Source: Treponema sp.
GTDB lineage: Bacteria > Spirochaetota > Spirochaetia > Treponematales > Breznakiellaceae
Reading direction: 5' to 3'
Assembly: GCA_031261385.1 (NCBI GenBank)
Contig: JAISJS010000055.1
Location: 1 to 18,620, forward strand
Length of the DNA: 18,620 bases
Shown here: piece after piece, positions 13,641 through 18,620 of the stretch
How positions within the stretch are numbered: the first letter of the stretch is position 1
Layout: the number at the start of each line of letters is the position of its first letter
The notes under the pieces: model-generated
The model's input: only the letters and a program-made list of their open reading frames with translations
Database searches by the model: none
What the model was told of the DNA's origin: nothing
Position numbers and translations under genes: made by a program

Positions 13641-14918
13641 ATGGCAATAATAGAAACAAAGTCCAATTTTTTAAAAGCGTATCTGCTGCCGGTTTTCCTT
13701 TTTTTTGCGGCTGCAGGCGGGATTTTTGCCCAGGAAGCCGTCCCGGCGGAAGGAGGGTTTACCCCCTTTATTTCACAGCTTCAGGCGGAGACGCGGAATA
13801 ACCTTGTTCGCCTCTCCTGGCAGGATTCCCCGGACGTCAGGGGACCGGTGTACATTTTCCGTTCCCTCGAGCCGTTTTCAGAAACCCCCGTCGGCATTCC
13901 GCTTGCAGAGGTGTCCTACGGAACCCGTTCCTGGGTTGATGAAACCGAAGGCTCCGAAACCGTGTATTACTTTGCCGCAGCCAGCGACACGCAGGGCAGG
14001 CGGTATGACATCATCATCCCCTATAACAATACCATCCCCCTGGTAATTTCGGGCGCTCAAAGTATCCCGGCAGCCCCTGTTGTCCGGGCCGTGGAGGAGC
14101 AGCATATTCCCTTTCCGGGATCAGGCGTTTCCGGCATTACGGTACGGGCGGAAGGTGAAGGAGTCATTATTTCCTATCAGCTTTCCGGGCCCGCAAAAAG
14201 CACGGTCCTCTACCGGAGTGTGGAGCCTTTGCGGCGTACGGCCGACCTTCTGAACGCGGTTATTGTACAGTCGGAGATTAGCTCCCCCTTTACCGACTAC
14301 CCCGTTCCGGGAATTCCCTATTATTATGCGGTTATTTTTGAGGATGAACTGACCGGCGGCAATGTGACCCTTTCTCCCGGATACAACGCCACTGAACGGG
14401 CCGTGACCGTTAAAATGGGAAATGAAAACGCGAACCTCAGCGAAAGCCGGCGGGAAATCCGTTCCATGCCCCTGCCCCTGATTTCAATTTACAACGCCGT
14501 CCCCGGAAGTGACAGCTATTCCGAAATTCCCAAGGCAGTGCCGCTGGGGCCCGATGCCTCGAAAGCAATCGGCGATATTAAAAAAGCCCCTCCTTCCTAT
14601 CAGGCGGTAAAAAGACCGCGGGCCTTTAAACGGGATCTTGAGGCGCCCGCAGGCGGAGAAGATTCCGCCCTTCGCACCATAGTGCAGGGCCCCGTTGTAA
14701 AACGGGATTGGCAGACAGCCAAAACAGAACTGCTCCGTTATCTTTCCCTTCCCCACTCAGGCGCCACCGAAGCCCGCGCCCGCTTTTATCTGGGACAAGC
14801 CTTCTATTTTTCAGGCGGCTACCGCGAGGCCCTTATCGAATTCCTTGGCGTCCAAAACCAATACCCCGATGAAGCCAACGAATGGATAGAAGCGGTGCTG
14901 GCGAAAATGGTGGAATAG
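13641..14918 (+). CDS. Exported protein with fibronectin-III-like region and C-terminal TPR-like helices, unknown function
   Basis: 425 residues and the only plus-strand gene in the window. A signal peptide spans 1-30 (LLPVFLFFAAAGGIFA, cleavage before QEAV). Two beta-rich sections follow (about 45-130 and 155-270) with fibronectin-III-like phrasing: VRLSWQDSPDVRGPVYIFRS, then VYYFAAAS; and later TVLYRSVEPL, then YYYAVIFEDE. The last 75 residues are helical, RARFYLGQAFYFSGGYREAL, like a TPR motif for protein contacts. It is probably periplasmic or surface-associated. No named family recognised. It converges on the TPR protein gene with only four bases between the stops, so neither has room for its own terminator. 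Start ATG 13641 is the only one that gives the whole signal peptide. Confidence 0.82.
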   Translation: MAIIETKSNFLKAYLLPVFLFFAAAGGIFAQEAVPAEGGFTPFISQLQAETRNNLVRLSWQDSPDVRGPVYIFRSLEPFSETPVGIPLAEVSYGTRSWVDETEGSETVYYFAAASDTQGRRYDIIIPYNNTIPLVISGAQSIPAAPVVRAVEEQHIPFPGSGVSGITVRAEGEGVIISYQLSGPAKSTVLYRSVEPLRRTADLLNAVIVQSEISSPFTDYPVPGIPYYYAVIFEDELTGGNVTLSPGYNATERAVTVKMGNENANLSESRREIRSMPLPLISIYNAVPGSDSYSEIPKAVPLGPDASKAIGDIKKAPPSYQAVKRPRAFKRDLEAPAGGEDSALRTIVQGPVVKRDWQTAKTELLRYLSLPHSGATEARARFYLGQAFYFSGGYREALIEFLGVQNQYPDEANEWIEAVLAKMVE

Positions 14919-14922
14919 GAAT

Positions 14923-17022
14923 TTATCGCAGGGTTCGCAATAAGGCGCGCAATTCCGGATTGGCGCCGGTTGCCGGAGGAGGAGCCTTTTCATCTTTCAC
15001 TGTCTGAAGGATGATCTCGTCTCCAACTTCAATACGGTCAAAAAAACCATTGCGGGCCAAGACACCGGCGGAAACTTCTTCATCGGTGCTGTCGATGGTT
15101 AATGTACCAACAAGTTCATCGGCAGTATATGAAAGTCCTATCCCTTCGTTCAGGACAAGCGGCCTTCCCTTTTTAACCACATCGTAGACGGTTTCCGGTT
15201 TTACCCCGTCAACCCTGCCCTTGTCGATAAGGCCCTGGGCCTGCCTGCGGGAGAGGAGTTTGGCGCGGAACGGAAGGGATGCGGAAAGCTGCTCGACAAT
15301 GCCGCGCGAGGCGTTCCGCAGACGATCAATACCGGTACGGTACGTGTAGAAAACACCGGCGGGAGAGCCGGTTCTGCCGACAAAGAGTTCACCTTTCAGG
15401 GAAATATCCCGTTCGTTTTCGGAAACGGTGATCACCAAAAAATAATCTGCCCCCGCTTCCCGCGCCGACCGGAAGGCTTCCGAAAATGTGGCCCGGCGCA
15501 GTTCGCTTTCCATGGGATTGATGTTCCGGTCATGGACCAGAATCTCCCGTACATACGATGCGGCAACCGCCCCCGCGTCAACATGATAAAAACTTGACTG
15601 AGAGGCCAGCGAAAAAACCGCTATCTTCCAATGGCGTTCGGCAAGGTCAACGGGATTCACCTGCCAGCGCCGGAACAGGGCGTTGGAAAGCAGGGCGCTG
15701 TACGCCTCTACCGCATCATTCATCGTTGTATCGCCGTAACCCAGGTCCTGCATAAAACGCAATTCTTCAAGATAACGGGCAGGATACCCTTCCAGGCGGA
15801 GCAGTTCCGCATATTCCCTGCGGTCCCTGGCATACGGATTAAGCCGGAGGCCGCGGCGGTATTCAAACAGTCCCTGATCGACAAGGTTCCGGGAACGATA
15901 CTCCCGGGCCCGGTTAAAATGCCAGGCAGCCCACCGGGAACGCTGGGGATCTTCCAGCGGCGTAGAGCCGATAAGGATATCCTCAAGCCCGGCGCGGATA
16001 AATTCATCATCAGGGTTTATCAACATGGCATTGGAAAAAACGGCGAGCGCATCTTTCGGCCTTTTCATCCTGCTGTAGGCAAGCCCCTTGAGGTACCAGG
16101 CGCCCATATCGTTCCGGTCGGCGGCGATGCACTCATCGGCAAGGCGGGCGGCTTCCTCATATTGCAGTGAGCGGTAACGGAGGCTTGCTAAAAGGGACAG
16201 GGCCGGGCCGTAGCCGGGGCGGAAGTACAGGGCCTGTTCGGCGTACCGAATAGCCTCAGCTATCCGCCCCGCCTGGGCATCAAGCCAGCCGGCATAATAA
16301 AACACCCGGTAATCATCGGGATGCCGGGCCAGCGCCTTATCAATGTATTGCAGGCTTGCTTCCCGGTCCCCAAGCGATCCTGAAACCAGGGCCAGGGAAA
16401 TCAACAGCCGGCGGTCATCGGGGTAGCGGCGGGAGGCGTCCCGGAAACGAAGCAGGGCGTCTGCGGAATGTCCCCTGGCGATATCCAGTTCACCTGCGGC
16501 AAAAAGGGCCTCCCGGTTATACGGCTCCCGCTCCAGAATACCGGAGATAACTGCGCCGGCCTCGTCGAGCCGCCCCAGGGCAATCAGGGCAGAGGCCTCC
16601 AAATTAGCCGGCCCCATGTTTCCGCGGGAGAGGGCGCGGGCCTTCCGCACCCACGCCAGAGCTTCGTCAAATTCCCCGAGTTCGTAATAACATTCGGCAA
16701 GAGCGGCGTTCCCCTCGGCATGGGCGGGGTTAAGCCTGACGCACTCGATAAAAGATTCCGAGGCGGCATACCAGTTTTCGGCAAACATGGCCGCCCTTCC
16801 CTTTTCATAATAAGAGGCCGCCGTCATCTGCGCCTGCGCAAAAAGAAAGCCATTACCGGCAGAAAACAAAGAAACACCCAAGATCAACCACAGAGTACGC
16901 AGAGAAACCGAACCAAAGGTTCGCACACGGAGGACACAGAGAAAATTCAATTTCTTTATCTTCCTCTGTGCTCCCTCTGTGCCCTCTGCGGTTTCTCTTG
17001 ATCTTCCTCTTAGGTCTTTCAT
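14923..17022 (-). CDS. Exported TPR-repeat protein; N-terminus built from an inserted repeat element
   Basis: 699 residues. A hydrophobic export segment lies at about 43-63 (LWLILGVSLF then FLFAQAQ). Tandem TPRs follow from about 67 to 350, with family-like phrases AAMFAENWYAASESFIECVRLNP, ALAECYYELGEFDEALAWV and GLAYSRMKRPKDALAVF. The C-terminal 250 residues are a separate domain. Its end (LIDKGRVDGVKPETVYDVV, then RIEVGDEIIL) resembles the FlgT C-terminal or related beta-barrel modules; that is tentative. Probably a periplasmic scaffold. ATG 17022 overlaps the corC stop by four bases, so it belongs to the pgpH-ybeY-corC operon. Residues about 7-48 come from a palindromic repeat element that also supplies the beginning of the hydrophobic segment, which is unusual. 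Confidence 0.87.
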   Translation of the reverse strand: MKDLRGRSRETAEGTEGAQRKIKKLNFLCVLRVRTFGSVSLRTLWLILGVSLFSAGNGFLFAQAQMTAASYYEKGRAAMFAENWYAASESFIECVRLNPAHAEGNAALAECYYELGEFDEALAWVRKARALSRGNMGPANLEASALIALGRLDEAGAVISGILEREPYNREALFAAGELDIARGHSADALLRFRDASRRYPDDRRLLISLALVSGSLGDREASLQYIDKALARHPDDYRVFYYAGWLDAQAGRIAEAIRYAEQALYFRPGYGPALSLLASLRYRSLQYEEAARLADECIAADRNDMGAWYLKGLAYSRMKRPKDALAVFSNAMLINPDDEFIRAGLEDILIGSTPLEDPQRSRWAAWHFNRAREYRSRNLVDQGLFEYRRGLRLNPYARDRREYAELLRLEGYPARYLEELRFMQDLGYGDTTMNDAVEAYSALLSNALFRRWQVNPVDLAERHWKIAVFSLASQSSFYHVDAGAVAASYVREILVHDRNINPMESELRRATFSEAFRSAREAGADYFLVITVSENERDISLKGELFVGRTGSPAGVFYTYRTGIDRLRNASRGIVEQLSASLPFRAKLLSRRQAQGLIDKGRVDGVKPETVYDVVKKGRPLVLNEGIGLSYTADELVGTLTIDSTDEEVSAGVLARNGFFDRIEVGDEIILQTVKDEKAPPPATGANPELRALLRTLR
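16880..17005. repeat. Palindromic dispersed-repeat-like element within the TPR gene
   Basis: Ends are inverted copies: AAGATCAA at 16880-16887 and TTGATCTT at 16998-17005, with GAGAAACC inside each end. Inside are CGAACC-AAA-GGTTCG (16909-16923) and facing blocks of CACAGAG-type sequence (CACGGAGGACACAGAG against CTCTGTGCTCCCTCTGTG). I remember CACAGAG-rich palindromes of this kind as common interspersed repeats in many environmental bacteria. Here the element is read through in frame by the TPR gene. Confidence 0.8.
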
Positions 17023-17798
17023 TCTTCGCCCTTTTTGCCCAGCACGATCTTTACGGTATTGATCTTATGCCCGTCCATGTCCTGAACGATAAAATCATTT
17101 CCCCGGTATACCACTTTTTCATATTTTACGGGGATTTTCCCAAAAAGGTCAAACACAAAACCGCCCAGAGTATCAAAATCTTCTGCGGGAAGTTCAACTT
17201 CGATTTTTTCGGCAAGGTCCTCCAGGTTCACCCGTGCGTCGCAGAGCCAGACGCCTTCCCCGAGTTCAAGCACATCCTCGGTTTCGTGGTCAAATTCGTC
17301 CTGTATATCCCCGACGATCTCCTCAATAATATCTTCCATGCAGACAATGCCCGAAACGCCGCCGTATTCATCCACCACCACGGCAATATGAACACGTTTG
17401 CGGCGGAGCTCGCCGAGAAGGCCGTCAATGTGTTTGGATACGGGAACAAAAAAGGGTTTGCGGAGCAGGGCCTTAATGTCAAAGGGCTCTTCCTTTACAA
17501 GGTTTTTTAGAACATCCTTAACATAGAGCACCCCGATAACATTGTCGATGGTATCCTGATACACGGGAAACCGCGAATGTTCACTCTCGGCGATACAGGC
17601 CAAAAGCTCCTCTTTGGAAGCATCGGCGGAAAGAAAAACCGTATCGGTCCGGGGAACCATGACTTCCTTGACGGTGGTTCCCGAAAGCTCCACCACCCCG
17701 CGGATCATCTCCTGTTGATCCGTTTCCAGTGACTTATAGGTTTTCCGGTCCATTTCCTTATCGATTTTTTTAAATAAACTGGATAAATGACTTTTCAT
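17019..17798 (-). CDS. tlyC: CorC/TlyC-type CBS-domain protein
   Basis: 259 residues, the soluble short form (no DUF21 membrane domain). An N-terminal helical segment comes first, then paired CBS domains at about 43-165 with VKEVMVPRTDT and IAVVVDEYGGVSGIVCMEDIIEEIVGDI, and a CorC/HlyC transporter-associated domain at about 185-255 (DTLGGFVFDLFGKIP). These proteins were first called haemolysins in spirochaetes, but relatives are associated with Mg/Co efflux control or adenosine-nucleotide sensing. A haemolytic role should not be assumed. It overlaps ybeY by four bases upstream and the TPR gene by four downstream. ybeY next to a CorC-type gene is a very common bacterial pairing. Confidence 0.93.
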   Translation of the reverse strand: MKSHLSSLFKKIDKEMDRKTYKSLETDQQEMIRGVVELSGTTVKEVMVPRTDTVFLSADASKEELLACIAESEHSRFPVYQDTIDNVIGVLYVKDVLKNLVKEEPFDIKALLRKPFFVPVSKHIDGLLGELRRKRVHIAVVVDEYGGVSGIVCMEDIIEEIVGDIQDEFDHETEDVLELGEGVWLCDARVNLEDLAEKIEVELPAEDFDTLGGFVFDLFGKIPVKYEKVVYRGNDFIVQDMDGHKINTVKIVLGKKGEE

Positions 17799-18286
17799 AC
17801 CGCAGCTCCTTCGTGCGGTATGAAAGGCGCAAACAGAATGTGTTCTCCGGCAAGTGTTACCAATATTTTCTCCTGTAAGCGGAGCATGGGCTCCGTTTCG
17901 TTATTTGTTGCGTGATCCATTCCATCAAGATGAAGAATACCATGAATAAGGAGCCTGCGTAACTCCTCATCCTCAGGGATTTCAAAAGAGCGGGCATTTT
18001 CCCCGAGGGTTTCAAGGGAAATAACGATATCCCCGCTCAAATAACGGCGCTCCCCATCCTCCCCGGGTATGGTTTCCCCAAGGGCAAACGAAAGTACATC
18101 CGTCGCTTCATCTTTGCCGCGGTATTGGGCATTGAGCGATTTGATATAGGAATTGCCGCAGAGGAGCACCGAAAGATCCCAATTATCCTTTTTTAGTGCA
18201 GAAAGGACTTTACCGGCGTATTCTGTCAGCGCGGGAGACCAGGCAGGTAACGGGACATCTTCGGCGGTTACTTCGACCTTGTTCAT
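17795..18286 (-). CDS. ybeY: Endoribonuclease YbeY
   Basis: 163 residues, normal size. The metal-binding signature HGILHLDGMDH gives zinc ligands H115, H119 and H125, preceded by conserved ATDVLSFALGE and LSGDIVIS. YbeY is a cytosolic metalloribonuclease involved in 16S rRNA 3'-end maturation and ribosome quality control. ATG 18286 overlaps the stop of the HD-domain gene by four bases, and its own stop overlaps the corC start by four. The order pgpH-ybeY-corC is a standard conserved cluster. Confidence 0.96.
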   Translation of the reverse strand: MNKVEVTAEDVPLPAWSPALTEYAGKVLSALKKDNWDLSVLLCGNSYIKSLNAQYRGKDEATDVLSFALGETIPGEDGERRYLSGDIVISLETLGENARSFEIPEDEELRRLLIHGILHLDGMDHATNNETEPMLRLQEKILVTLAGEHILFAPFIPHEGAAV

Positions 18287-18620
18287 TCGGCGCCTTCCAC
18301 CGCCTGAGCCTTGGGGTATTCAATACGGGAATGATAATAGCTTACCAACACCCTGACAAAGGCATTCTTGATGGTTTCAAGATCTTTAAACGTAAGTTCA
18401 GACCGCGTAAGCTGTCCATGTTCCACCTTGGCGTTAAAAAGTTCCTGGATGAATTTTTCGAGCCGTGCGACAGTGGGTTTATCCAGGGTACGGACGGCGG
18501 CCTCGGTCACATCGGCCAGCATCACCACAGCGCTTTCGCGCGAACGGGGAGGCTGACCGGGGTAGGTAAAATCTTCAATATTAACCTGACCTTCAAGCTT
18601 GAGGGCCTTGTTATAAAACC
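18283..18620 (-). CDS. pgpH: C-terminal end of PgpH/YqfF-type 7TM-HD phosphodiesterase, cut by window edge
   Basis: The frame is open from the right edge (first full codon at 18618) and gives the last 111 residues; the 5' end lies outside. The sequence matches the end of the 7TM-HD family: DFTYPGQPPRSRESAVVMLA, then DVTEAAVRTLDKPT, GQLTRSELTFKDLETI and the closing YYHSRIEYP. These membrane proteins hydrolyse cyclic di-AMP with a cytosolic HD domain; the HD motif itself would lie outside the window. It overlaps ybeY by four bases and is the first visible gene of the four-gene operon. Confidence 0.92.
   Translation of the reverse strand, partial: FYNKALKLEGQVNIEDFTYPGQPPRSRESAVVMLADVTEAAVRTLDKPTVARLEKFIQELFNAKVEHGQLTRSELTFKDLETIKNAFVRVLVSYYHSRIEYPKAQAVEGAE

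Overview
The window looks like chromosome from a treponeme-type spirochaete with roughly balanced GC, possibly of the termite-gut kind. The evidence is two tight minus-strand gene strings: prfB, a PEGA-domain protein, ftsY, a secreted unknown and lolC-lolD-lolE; and pgpH, ybeY, corC/tlyC and a TPR protein. I remember these orders from Treponema genomes. A CheX-type phosphatase is also common in spirochaetes. The genus assignment is inference from recognised proteins and gene order; no rRNA or other marker is present.

Left region (1-3504, minus strand): a three-gene signalling operon, cheY-like then cheX-like then a large gene that runs off the left edge. The large gene has no stop in the window. 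It joins a complete Amt ammonium channel to a HAMP-like linker, a PAS-like region, an Hpt domain and a CheA-type ATPase domain. All the catalytic boxes I can check are intact. Together the operon looks like a self-contained ammonium-sensing phosphorelay: sensor-kinase, response regulator and phosphatase. Two matching 14-bp palindromes whose centres are 52 bp apart lie in the upstream region. This is the most interesting system in the window.

Centre (3671-11813, minus strand): prfB, with a textbook +1 programmed frameshift site, heads a run of overlapping or near-abutting genes through ftsY to the LolCDE lipoprotein-release transporter. The 5' end of lolE carries three in-frame 27-bp repeats, each of which is a hairpin.

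Accessory patch (11833-13563, minus strand): a broken AAA-ATPase/PD-(D/E)XK nuclease gene that has lost its middle, and an orphan Cas2-like protein with a basic Ala/Pro/Arg-rich tail. No CRISPR array or other cas gene is visible. The broken gene also contains a cluster of three perfect palindromes.

Right region (13641-18620): one plus-strand secreted protein converges on the pgpH-ybeY-corC-TPR operon, whose genes overlap by 4 bases each. A 126-bp palindromic dispersed-repeat-like element sits in frame at the very start of the TPR gene and supplies most of its N-terminus.

Three genes around 13100-13640 (the AAA gene, the Cas2-like gene and the plus-strand gene) each have a -10-like hexamer ending exactly six bases before the ATG, which suggests leaderless mRNAs.
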